From CAILHX01 sp964511385 (GTDB lineage Bacteria; Pseudomonadota; Gammaproteobacteria; Burkholderiales; Methylophilaceae), in the NCBI GenBank assembly GCA_964511385.1, contig CAZEFE010000010.1:24481-88480 (forward strand): DNA of 64,000 bases, written 5' to 3'. Shown here piece by piece: positions 18,293 through 25,604 of this stretch. The translations under genes and the position numbers were made by a program. The notes beneath the pieces were generated by a model. That model saw only the letters and a list, made by a program, of their open reading frames with translations, was not told where the DNA came from and did no database searches. The stretch's first letter is position 1. Each line of letters starts with the position of its first letter.

Positions 18293-20311
18293 ATGGCTAA
18301 ATCCGTAGCCCTGCTTCTGGGTGTGCACGCCCACCAGCCCGTAGGCAATTTTTCTCATGTACTGGATGATGCCCATGTCCGTTGTTACGGCCCTTTTCTG
18401 CGCGTGCTGCATCAATACCCGGACTTCCACTTTGCCATCCACAGCAGCGGGTGGCTGCTGGAGTATTTGTTGCAGCAGTATCCGCAAGACCTGCAACTGC
18501 TGAAGGAAATGGTCAAGCGCGGCCAGGCCGAACTGTTCGGCGCGGGATATACCGAGCCGGTACTGGCGGCGATTCCTTCTCGTGATCGCGTGGGGCAGAT
18601 CACCCAATTGTCCGATTACCTCAAAAAGAAGCTGGGACAGGTGCCGCAGGGTGCATGGCTCACCGAACGCGTGTGGGAATCCACGGTGGTTCCGGCTTTG
18701 GCGGATGCCGGCATCAAGTACGTCACGGTGGACGATTACCACTTCCTGTGCACCGGCAAGCAGGCGCATGAACTGAACGGTTTTTACACCACGGAAGAAG
18801 ACGGTCGCGAACTGGACCTGTTCCCGATTTCCGAACCGTTGCGCTACCGCCTGCCGTTTTCCCCGGCGCATGAGGTGGTGAGCTATCTGGAAAGTTTGGC
18901 GGATGACAGCGGGCGAGCTGCCGCCGTGTACTTTGACGACATTGAAAAATTCGGCATCTGGCCGGAAACCTACGAATGGGTGTATGAAAAAGGTTGGCTC
19001 AAGGATTTTATTGAAGGCGTGCTGGCCTCCAAAATTATCCGTCCCATGACGTATGCCGCCTATCATGCCAAGGCAACAACCAAGGGCGTGGTGTACCTGC
19101 CAACCGCGTCCTACAGCGAAATGAACGAATGGGCGCTGCCGGTGCCCGCCGCGCATTATTATGCCGACCTGGTCGAGCAGGAAAAGCGGGAAGGGCGCTG
19201 GGAGCGCAACAAGCCGTTTGTGCGCGGCGGTATCTGGCGCAATTTCCTGATGCGCTTCCCGGAAGCCAACTGGATGCACAAGCGCATGCTGGCGCTGTCC
19301 GCCCGTTACCACGCGCTGCCCAAGGCCAGCCAGACGCCGCGCATGCTGCATCTGCTTTACGAATCCCAGGCCAATGATGCCTATTGGCACGGCCTGTTCG
19401 GCGGTCTGTACCTGCCGCATCTGCGTCGCGCCATCTACAACGCCATTGTTGAGTTGGAAGCACTGCTGGACGGGGTGGATGCGCGTGCCGGCAGAAACTT
19501 CATCGACCTCGACCTGGATGGCGAGCAGGAGCTGTTCCTGCAGAACGGCATACTGCAAGCCGTGGTCAAGACGGATGGCACGGCTTCCATCTGTGAACTG
19601 GACGCATACCGGCTACGCCACAATTTCGGCGATACCCTGACGCGCCAGACCGAGCATTACCACCGCAAGGTGCATGCGCAGCCGAGCCATGAATCCAGCG
19701 GCAACGGTATCGCTAACCCGCATGAACGCATGGTGTCCAAGCACGAAATCCTGGCGGATGACCTGGCAACCGACAGCAATGCCAAAACCTTGTTCCATGA
19801 TACTTGGCAGTCGTCGCCTGGTGCGGATGTGCAGCCGGTGCATTACACTACCGCGCCAACCAAAGGCCGGACGCCGGCACAGTCTTTTGCCGGCGTGTTT
19901 GATGGTTACACGATCGTCAAGAAAATTGCGCTCAAGGAGCAGAAGCTGAGCGTGGATTACCAGTTTGCAAAAACGACCACGGGCATCTTTACGGTCGAAA
20001 TCAACCTGGCCATGCCCAGCTGCGATGGCCCGGCAGGACGGTTCCGGGTCGGCGGGCATGTGCCAGGTGGGTTCGGCCAGCCGCTGCACATCGAAAAAAT
20101 GCAGGAAGTGCTGCTCGAAGACGAAGTGCTGGGCGGCGTGGTGAAGCTGACCAGCAACACGCCGGCAGTATTCAATTCATGGCCGCATTTCAGCGTTTCC
20201 CAATCCGAAGCCGGCTTCGAGAAGATCATGCAGGCCGTCACCATTGTCTTGTCCTGGGATTTGCGTAAGACCGGCGGCTCGATCTCCCTCGGTCTGGAAG
20301 TGAATGCCTGA
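18293..20311 (+). CDS. GH57 4-alpha-glucanotransferase-like enzyme with DUF1926-type C-terminus
   Basis: 672 aa. N-terminal GH57 barrel starts VALLLGVHAHQPVGNF; nucleophile E125 in GAWLTERVWES and acid/base D215 or D216 in YFDDIEKFGIWPE match the archaeal (Thermococcus) 4-alpha-glucanotransferase pattern. After about residue 380 a beta-rich region (AGRNFIDLDLDGEQELFLQN) resembles the C-terminal domain of these enzymes. Predicted to transfer or disproportionate alpha-1,4 glucans during glycogen turnover in the cytoplasm; an alpha-amylase activity is the alternative. Last gene of the glgC operon, followed by a hairpin. Confidence 0.85.
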   Translation: MAKSVALLLGVHAHQPVGNFSHVLDDAHVRCYGPFLRVLHQYPDFHFAIHSSGWLLEYLLQQYPQDLQLLKEMVKRGQAELFGAGYTEPVLAAIPSRDRVGQITQLSDYLKKKLGQVPQGAWLTERVWESTVVPALADAGIKYVTVDDYHFLCTGKQAHELNGFYTTEEDGRELDLFPISEPLRYRLPFSPAHEVVSYLESLADDSGRAAAVYFDDIEKFGIWPETYEWVYEKGWLKDFIEGVLASKIIRPMTYAAYHAKATTKGVVYLPTASYSEMNEWALPVPAAHYYADLVEQEKREGRWERNKPFVRGGIWRNFLMRFPEANWMHKRMLALSARYHALPKASQTPRMLHLLYESQANDAYWHGLFGGLYLPHLRRAIYNAIVELEALLDGVDARAGRNFIDLDLDGEQELFLQNGILQAVVKTDGTASICELDAYRLRHNFGDTLTRQTEHYHRKVHAQPSHESSGNGIANPHERMVSKHEILADDLATDSNAKTLFHDTWQSSPGADVQPVHYTTAPTKGRTPAQSFAGVFDGYTIVKKIALKEQKLSVDYQFAKTTTGIFTVEINLAMPSCDGPAGRFRVGGHVPGGFGQPLHIEKMQEVLLEDEVLGGVVKLTSNTPAVFNSWPHFSVSQSEAGFEKIMQAVTIVLSWDLRKTGGSISLGLEVNA

Positions 20312-20319
20312 CCAACCGG

Positions 20320-20352
20320 CCACGGACACTCACGCGCCGTGAGTGTCCATGG
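20320..20352 (+). terminator. Hairpin after the glgC-GH57 operon
   Basis: GGACACTCAC (20324-20333) pairs with GTGAGTGTCC (20339-20348), extended by CCA/TGG across one mismatch. There is no T-run after it, so it is either a weak terminator or an mRNA-protecting 3' stem. Confidence 0.5.
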
Positions 20353-20368
20353 TCAAACCGGTGCATTG

Positions 20369-20383
20369 GCACAATTGTAGTGC
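20369..20383 (+). promoter_or_regulatory. NtrC-like binding dyad upstream of nasT
   Basis: GCAC-N7-GTGC (GCACAATTGTAGTGC) has the spacing of the NtrC site core (GCACC-N5-GGTGC), with the inner C/G positions changed. It lies about 135 bases upstream of the start predicted from the sigma-54 promoter, a usual distance for an enhancer. Only one clear dyad was seen. Confidence 0.55.
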
Positions 20384-20485
20384 GTTGATGCAACCGGGAA
20401 AACCATTCCCCAAGTCTCTTGGTCCAGCGTTATCCATCTGATTTTATTGCTTATTATTTTGTTTTTCCCGTGCGCCGCCCATGCC

Positions 20486-20501
20486 TGGCACATGGCTTGC
20501 T
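20486..20501 (+). promoter_or_regulatory. Sigma-54 (RpoN) promoter of the nitrate-assimilation operon
   Basis: TGGCACATGGCTTGCT matches the sigma-54 consensus TGGCAC-R-N4-TTGC-W at every defined position, with GG at -24 and GC at -12. The predicted start is about 20512, just 3 bases before the nasT ATG, which would make the nasT message nearly leaderless and leave the AAGG at 20507-20510 outside the transcript. Either NasT starts this way or its start codon is further in. Confidence 0.7.
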
Positions 20502-20514
20502 TAGGTAAGGGCAA

Positions 20515-21108
20515 ATGGGTGCGCCAGAGAAACAGCTGAAGATTTTACTGGTCGACCAGAGTGCCCGCAGGTCAACGCCGTTGAAGCAATCGTTGGCCAG
20601 TGCGGGTTACGAGGTGGTTGGGCGGATTCCTAGCAGCGCGAATCTCTACCGGGCAGTTGCCGAGTTGCAGCCGGACGTCATCATCATTGATGTGGACTCG
20701 CCCAGCCGGGACACGCTTGAACACATTATCGTGGCAGGCAAGGATGATCCCAGGCCGATCGTGATGTTTACGCATGACGGTGATTCGGAAAAAATCCGAT
20801 CGGCGACACGCGCAGGGGTGAGCGCCTATGTGGTGGGTGGTCTGGAAAGTGAACGGATCAAACCCATACTGGATGCGGCGATTGCACGTTTTGACGAATA
20901 CCGTGCGGTCAGGGTTGAACTGGATCGTGCCAACCTCAAACTGAGCGAGCGCAAGAATGTGGAGCGCGCCAAGGGGGTGCTGATGAAGCAGCGGGGGCTG
21001 GATGAAAATCAGGCCTATACGCTGATGCGCAAGATGGCTATGGACAGGAACATCAAACTGGCCGAACTGGCGGAACAGATTGTAGATGCAGCAAAGTTGC
21101 TGCTGTAA
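20515..21108 (+). CDS. nasT: NasT-type nitrate-responsive antitermination regulator (receiver + ANTAR)
   Basis: 197 aa. The N-terminal receiver-like domain (about residues 8-125) contains QPDVIIIDVDSPSRDTLEH and IVMFTHDGDSEKIRSATRAG, close to the NasT family. The C-terminal ANTAR domain (about 140-195, with ERAKGVLMKQRGLDENQAY and LAELAEQIVDA) binds paired hairpins in nascent RNA and prevents termination. Just such a leader follows it. In known systems NasT is held by the nitrate sensor NasS; no nasS gene is present in this window. Expression is probably driven by the sigma-54 promoter immediately upstream. Confidence 0.92.
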   Translation: MGAPEKQLKILLVDQSARRSTPLKQSLASAGYEVVGRIPSSANLYRAVAELQPDVIIIDVDSPSRDTLEHIIVAGKDDPRPIVMFTHDGDSEKIRSATRAGVSAYVVGGLESERIKPILDAAIARFDEYRAVRVELDRANLKLSERKNVERAKGVLMKQRGLDENQAYTLMRKMAMDRNIKLAELAEQIVDAAKLLL

Positions 21109-21122
21109 GTGAACTGGTTTAA

Positions 21123-21176
21123 CAGCCTGTACCAAAGGCGGTACAGGCTGAAAGTAATGAGGGCATAGCCGCCCTC
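21123..21176 (+). promoter_or_regulatory. ANTAR-target tandem hairpins in the nrtA leader
   Basis: Hairpin P1 (21123-21150) has an 11-bp perfect stem (CAGCCTGTACC) closed by the hexaloop AAAGGC. Hairpin P2 (21159-21176) has the stem GAGGGC/GCCCTC and hexaloop ATAGCC. Both loops have A at position 1 and G at position 4, the signature recognised by ANTAR proteins such as NasR, NasT and EutV, and the two are 8 bases apart. They lie directly before an intrinsic terminator and between nasT and nrtA. Confidence 0.9.
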
Positions 21177-21186
21177 GCAACGGACA

Positions 21187-21240
21187 AAGGCGTCCAATTT
21201 TCGCTGGCAACAGCGGGGGTTGGGCGCCTTTTTTGTTTTT
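21187..21240 (+). terminator. Regulated (attenuator) terminator before nrtA
   Basis: AAGGCGTCCAA (21187-21197) pairs with TTGGGCGCCTT (21220-21230), 11 bp with one G-U pair, around an inner CGCTG/CAGCG hairpin, and is followed by TTTTGTTTTT. The terminator is only 10 bases downstream of ANTAR hairpin P2, so P2 bound by NasT would be placed to block it. Confidence 0.9.
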
Positions 21241-21264
21241 TGATTTTCCACAGGAGCAATGATC

Positions 21265-22542
21265 ATGAAGACACATGGAACTGAAACAGATGCAGCGGTG
21301 CCGGACGTGGAGCGCCGCAATTTCTTCAAGCTGGGCGCCGCCGCATTCGGCGCATCGGCCATGATGGGATTGCTGCCGGAGGGCGTGCGCAACAGTGCCT
21401 GGGCCGCCGGCACCGACAAACCGGAAAAGGCGGAAGTCAAAATCGGCTTTATTCCGCTGACGGACTGCGCCCCGATCGTGGTTGCCGCGGAGATGGGCTT
21501 CGACAAGAAATACGGTATCAAGATCACCCCCAGCAAGGAGGCTTCCTGGGCGGGCGTTCGCGACAAGGTGGTGAATGGTGAACTGGATGCTGCGCATATC
21601 CTGTATGGAATGATGTATGGCGTACAGATGGGGGTGGGTGGCCAGCAGAAAGACATGGCGGTGCTGATGACACTGAACCATAACGGCCAGGGCATTACCT
21701 TATCCAATCAGGTCAAGGAAAAGGGTGTGGTGGACGGTGCCACGCTGAAACGGCTGATCGATAACGAAAACCGCGATTACACCTTTGCCCAGACTTTTCC
21801 CACCGGCACTCATGCCATGTGGTTGTATTACTGGTTGGCGGCGTATGGCATCAATCCGCTGAAGGATGTCAAAACCATCGTGGTGCCACCGCCGCAAATG
21901 GTCGCCAACATGCGTGTCGGCAACATGGATGGCTATTGCGTGGGCGAGCCGTGGAATGCGCGGGCGATTTTCGACAAGGTCGGTTTTTCCGTGGCGACTT
22001 CGCAGGATATCTGGGTGGATCACCCGGAAAAGGTGCTGGGCACCACCGCCGATTTTGTCGCTAAAAACCCCAATACCGCGCGCGCCATGATCATGGCGGT
22101 ATTGGATGCCTGCCGGTATATCGATGCCACGACCAACCGTGCTGCCGTGGCAAAACTGATTGCCGGCAAATCTTATGTCAACGCACCGGAGGAAGTGATT
22201 GAAGGGCGCTTCCTGGGGCATTACGACAATGGTAATGGCAAGAAGTGGCAGGACCCGAATTACATGAAGTTCTTCGACGACGGCAAGGTGAACTTTCCGT
22301 ACCTGTCCGACGGCATGTGGTTCCTGACCCAGCACAAGCGCTGGGGCTTGCTGAAATCTGATCCTGATTACCTGGCGGTAGCCAAAAAGGTCAACCGGAT
22401 CGATCTGTACACCGAAGCGGCAACGCAGCTGAAAGTGGCGGTACCCAAGGACCCGATGCGCAGTTCCAAGCTGATCGACGGGGTGGTATGGGATGGCAAG
22501 GACCCCAAGGCGTATGCCGCCGGGTTCAAGGTTAAGGCCTGA
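21265..22542 (+). CDS. nrtA: Nitrate ABC transporter substrate-binding protein
   Basis: 425 aa from the second ATG; the first ATG (21259) is only 2-3 bases from the GGAG, whereas the second has 8-base spacing. A twin-arginine-like signal (ERRNFFKLGAAAFGASAMMG) points to Tat export, and the mature protein begins near TDKPEKAEVKIGFIPLTDCAP, the NrtA/NasF family start. It binds nitrate (and perhaps nitrite) in the periplasm and delivers it to the permease NrtB. First gene after the ANTAR leader. In other bacteria a signal-less paralogue (NasS) senses nitrate for NasT. Confidence 0.93.
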   Translation: MKTHGTETDAAVPDVERRNFFKLGAAAFGASAMMGLLPEGVRNSAWAAGTDKPEKAEVKIGFIPLTDCAPIVVAAEMGFDKKYGIKITPSKEASWAGVRDKVVNGELDAAHILYGMMYGVQMGVGGQQKDMAVLMTLNHNGQGITLSNQVKEKGVVDGATLKRLIDNENRDYTFAQTFPTGTHAMWLYYWLAAYGINPLKDVKTIVVPPPQMVANMRVGNMDGYCVGEPWNARAIFDKVGFSVATSQDIWVDHPEKVLGTTADFVAKNPNTARAMIMAVLDACRYIDATTNRAAVAKLIAGKSYVNAPEEVIEGRFLGHYDNGNGKKWQDPNYMKFFDDGKVNFPYLSDGMWFLTQHKRWGLLKSDPDYLAVAKKVNRIDLYTEAATQLKVAVPKDPMRSSKLIDGVVWDGKDPKAYAAGFKVKA

Positions 22543-22566
22543 GTGGACAACGCCAAGGAGATCGAA

Positions 22567-23460
22567 ATGAGTAACGTGGTCGCATTAAAACTGACCGAGC
22601 CGGAAGTGGTGGCGGAGCAGAAACTGGAGAAAGAAGTGGAGCCTGCGCCTGTGCCGGAACATACCGGCTACCGCCGCACGGTTGCCCCGGAATGGCTGAC
22701 ACTGGGCCTGCGGCATGGGATTCCCATGGTGATCGGGGTGCTGCTGTTTATCGGCTTGTGGGCCTTGTTGTCCCGCTACACGCCCAGCCTGCCGGGGCCG
22801 GCAAAAACCTGGGAAGCGGCCAAATTGGTATTTTCCCACCCGTTTTACCAGAACGGACCCAACGATCAGGGCATAGGCTGGAATATCCTGAATTCCCTGA
22901 CGCGTGTCGGCATCGGCTTCGGCATGGCGGCGCTGGTGGGGATTCCGCTCGGCTTTGCGCTGGGACGCTTCCGCATCCTGGGCGACATGGCGGCGCCCAT
23001 CGTCGGCATCCTGCGCCCGGTTTCGCCGCTGGCATGGCTGCCGATCGGGCTGCTGGTGTTCAAGGCGGCCAATCCGGCGGCGATCTGGGTCATTTTCATC
23101 TCCAGCATCTGGCCGATGGTGCTGAATACCGCCACCGGCGTGAAAGCGATCCCGGCGGATTACCTCAATGTCGCCCGCGTGCTCAACCTGTCGGAGTGGA
23201 AGGTGTTCACCAAAATCCTGTTCCCGGCGGTATTGCCGCACGTGCTGACCGGCGTCCGGCTTTCCATCGGCGTGGCCTGGCTGGTGATTGTTGCCGCCGA
23301 AATGCTCACCGGCGGCGTCGGCATCGGTTTCTGGGTGTGGGATGAATGGAACAACCTGGTGGTCGAGCACATCATCATCGCCATTTTTGTCGTCGGCATC
23401 ATCGGCCTGGCGCTGGAGCAGGGGTTGATCCTGCTGGCCCGCCGCTTCAGCCACGAATAA
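22567..23460 (+). CDS. nrtB: Nitrate ABC transporter permease
   Basis: 297 aa from the ATG preceded by AAGGAGA; an in-frame GTG 24 bases upstream is the other option. A cytoplasmic N-terminal stretch of about 50 residues is followed by about six membrane segments (from IPMVIGVLLFIGLWALLS). The binding-protein-dependent transport loop is seen around ATGVKAIPADYLNVARVLNLS and KVFTKILFPAVLPHVLTGV. NrtB/SsuC/TauC family; nitrate specificity comes from the neighbouring genes. Confidence 0.92.
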   Translation: MSNVVALKLTEPEVVAEQKLEKEVEPAPVPEHTGYRRTVAPEWLTLGLRHGIPMVIGVLLFIGLWALLSRYTPSLPGPAKTWEAAKLVFSHPFYQNGPNDQGIGWNILNSLTRVGIGFGMAALVGIPLGFALGRFRILGDMAAPIVGILRPVSPLAWLPIGLLVFKAANPAAIWVIFISSIWPMVLNTATGVKAIPADYLNVARVLNLSEWKVFTKILFPAVLPHVLTGVRLSIGVAWLVIVAAEMLTGGVGIGFWVWDEWNNLVVEHIIIAIFVVGIIGLALEQGLILLARRFSHE

Positions 23461-23471
23461 GGGAAATCATC

Positions 23472-24266
23472 ATGGAAAAATACGTACAGCTGGAAAACAT
23501 CAACATGGTATTCGATACCAAACGCGGGCCGTTTGTCGCCCTGAAGAACGTGGACCTCACCATAGAGCAAGGCGAGTTCGTTTCGGTCATCGGCCACTCC
23601 GGATGTGGCAAATCCACCGTGCTCAACCTGATTGCCGGCCTGCTGCTGCCCAGCAACGGCCTGATGCTGTGCAACGGGCGGGAAATCGCCGGCCCCGGGC
23701 CGGAGCGTGCGGTGGTGTTCCAGAACCACTCGCTGCTGCCCTGGCTAACCTGCTTCGACAACGTCTACCTGGCGGTGGAGCGGGTGTTCTCCGGCAAGGA
23801 CAGCAAGCCGCAACTGGTAGAACGCACCAGGGCGGCGCTGGCGATGGTGGGGTTGAGCCATGCGGAAATGAAGTTCCCGGCGGAGATTTCCGGCGGCATG
23901 AAGCAGCGGGTGGGTATTGCCCGTGCCCTGGCGATGGAGCCCAAGGTGCTGCTGCTGGATGAGCCGTTCGGCGCGCTGGACGCGCTGACCCGCGCCAACC
24001 TGCAGGACGAATTGATGCGCATCGTTGCGGCAACCAACAGCACGGTGGTGATGGTCACCCACGATGTGGACGAGGCGGTGCTGCTGTCGGACCGCATCGT
24101 GATGATGACCAATGGCCCGGAGGCGACTGTTGGCGAAATTCTCGAGGTCAAGCTGCCGCGCCCGCGCAAGCGCCTGGAACTGGCTGAAGACCCGCATTAC
24201 AACCGGCTGCGCAGCGAGGTGCTGAAGTTCCTGTACGAGCGCCATGCGCACAAGATTGCCGCCTGA
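23472..24266 (+). CDS. nrtC: Nitrate ABC transporter ATP-binding protein
   Basis: 264 aa. Walker A GHSGCGKST, Q-loop VFQNHSLLPW, signature SGGMKQRVGIARALAM, Walker B VLLLDEPFGALDALT and the switch His in VTHDVDEAV are all intact. It lacks the NrtA-like C-terminal domain of cyanobacterial NrtC, so it resembles NrtD in length; one ATPase gene probably serves both sites as a homodimer. It begins 11 bases after nrtB. Confidence 0.92.
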   Translation: MEKYVQLENINMVFDTKRGPFVALKNVDLTIEQGEFVSVIGHSGCGKSTVLNLIAGLLLPSNGLMLCNGREIAGPGPERAVVFQNHSLLPWLTCFDNVYLAVERVFSGKDSKPQLVERTRAALAMVGLSHAEMKFPAEISGGMKQRVGIARALAMEPKVLLLDEPFGALDALTRANLQDELMRIVAATNSTVVMVTHDVDEAVLLSDRIVMMTNGPEATVGEILEVKLPRPRKRLELAEDPHYNRLRSEVLKFLYERHAHKIAA

Positions 24267-24292
24267 CATCCCAGCATAACAAGGAGACTGAA

Positions 24293-25594
24293 ATGAAACG
24301 CTCGAACAAGATACTGGCCGCAACATTGCTGGCCTCCGCGCTGCCAGCGATGGCTGAAGACATTCCCGCGACCCCGGCAGTGGCGGCGCCGCCAGCCGAA
24401 TATACCTTTATGGACGCAGTGAAGAGCGGCAAGAACCTGACCAGCTTCCGCCTGCGTTATGAAGGCGTGGACCAGGACGGCAAGGCGGAAAACGCCGACG
24501 CCCTTACGCTACGCAGCCTGATCGGCTGGCAGACGGCGCCGTACCATAATTTAAGTTTTGCCGCGCAGCTGATCAATGTCGGCGTGCTCAACGACGATTA
24601 TGAAAACTTCGGGCGCGGTGTTGCCGAGCCAGGCAAGGCCGCCTATCCGCGCGTGGTTGATCCCGACAATACCGACATCAACCAGTTGTTCGTGGAGTGG
24701 ACCGGTATCCGCAATACCAAGCTCAGGCTAGGCCGGCAGTCGGTCAAGCTGGATAACGTGCGCTTCATCGGCAACGTGGAATTCCGCCAGGTAATGCAGG
24801 TGTTTGACGGCGTGGCGCTGGAAAACAAGGGGTGGCTGCCGGACACCTCGATCTACCTGGCGCATTTTGACAAGGTGAAGCAGATCAATACCAAGCTGCA
24901 GGATGCCAATATCGAAATCGCCAACCTCAAATACAGCATCTCCCCCAGCGAAAGCCTGGTTGGTTACGGCTACTTGATTGACTGGAATGCGGCACTGAAG
25001 GCGACATCCTCCAAAACCTTCGGTTTGCGCGCCGACGGCGCCCACGCCATCAACCCGGACTGGAAAGTGCTGTATACCGCCGAATACGCCAAGCAGGGCG
25101 ATTACAAGGGCGGCAACAGCAATATCGACGCCTATTACCTGCGGCTGGGCGGTGGCGCCATGTACGGCAGTTGGTATCTGCGGCTGGATCACGAAATCCT
25201 GTCCAGCAACAACGGGGCGTCCGCATTCCAGACCCCGTTGGGGACCAACCACCTGTTCCAGGGCTGGGTAGACCAGTTCCTGACCACGCCCAACACCGGT
25301 ATCAAGGATACCTTTGTTTCGTTCGGCGGCAAGCTGATGGATGTGCAACTGCTGGGCGAATACCATGTGTTCAGGTCGGATGAGAACTTCACCACCCCGG
25401 CCGGTGTCGGCACCGGCGACCAGTACGGCAAGGAACTCGACCTGGCCGCCGCGTACAGCTACGACAAGAACTGGAGCGGCAAGGTGGAATACGGCCGGTT
25501 CAAGGAAGATGACCTGCTGGGGGCCACGGCGGCAGCGGCAACGCGCAAGCGCGATACCGACAAGCTGTGGCTGACCATGATGTACGCATTCTGA
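24293..25594 (+). CDS. Outer-membrane porin, alginate-export-like barrel
   Basis: 433 aa with a signal peptide (KILAATLLASALPAMAED) and a C-terminal Phe after alternating hydrophobic residues (DKLWLTMMYAF), as in outer-membrane barrels. Repeated strand-like segments (LRLGRQSVKLDNVRFIGN, YYLRLGGGAMYGSWYLRL) resemble the Alginate_exp/OprD-like porins. Its place between the nitrate ABC genes and nirB suggests it lets nitrate through the outer membrane; this is inferred from position only. Confidence 0.82.
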   Translation: MKRSNKILAATLLASALPAMAEDIPATPAVAAPPAEYTFMDAVKSGKNLTSFRLRYEGVDQDGKAENADALTLRSLIGWQTAPYHNLSFAAQLINVGVLNDDYENFGRGVAEPGKAAYPRVVDPDNTDINQLFVEWTGIRNTKLRLGRQSVKLDNVRFIGNVEFRQVMQVFDGVALENKGWLPDTSIYLAHFDKVKQINTKLQDANIEIANLKYSISPSESLVGYGYLIDWNAALKATSSKTFGLRADGAHAINPDWKVLYTAEYAKQGDYKGGNSNIDAYYLRLGGGAMYGSWYLRLDHEILSSNNGASAFQTPLGTNHLFQGWVDQFLTTPNTGIKDTFVSFGGKLMDVQLLGEYHVFRSDENFTTPAGVGTGDQYGKELDLAAAYSYDKNWSGKVEYGRFKEDDLLGATAAAATRKRDTDKLWLTMMYAF

Positions 25595-25604
25595 GGTGAG
25601 TGCC

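Noticed and set aside
20320..20352. The hairpin after the GH57 gene as part of the nasT control region
   Set aside because: It lies before the NtrC-like dyad and immediately after the GH57 stop, so a 3' end of the glycogen operon is the simpler reading.
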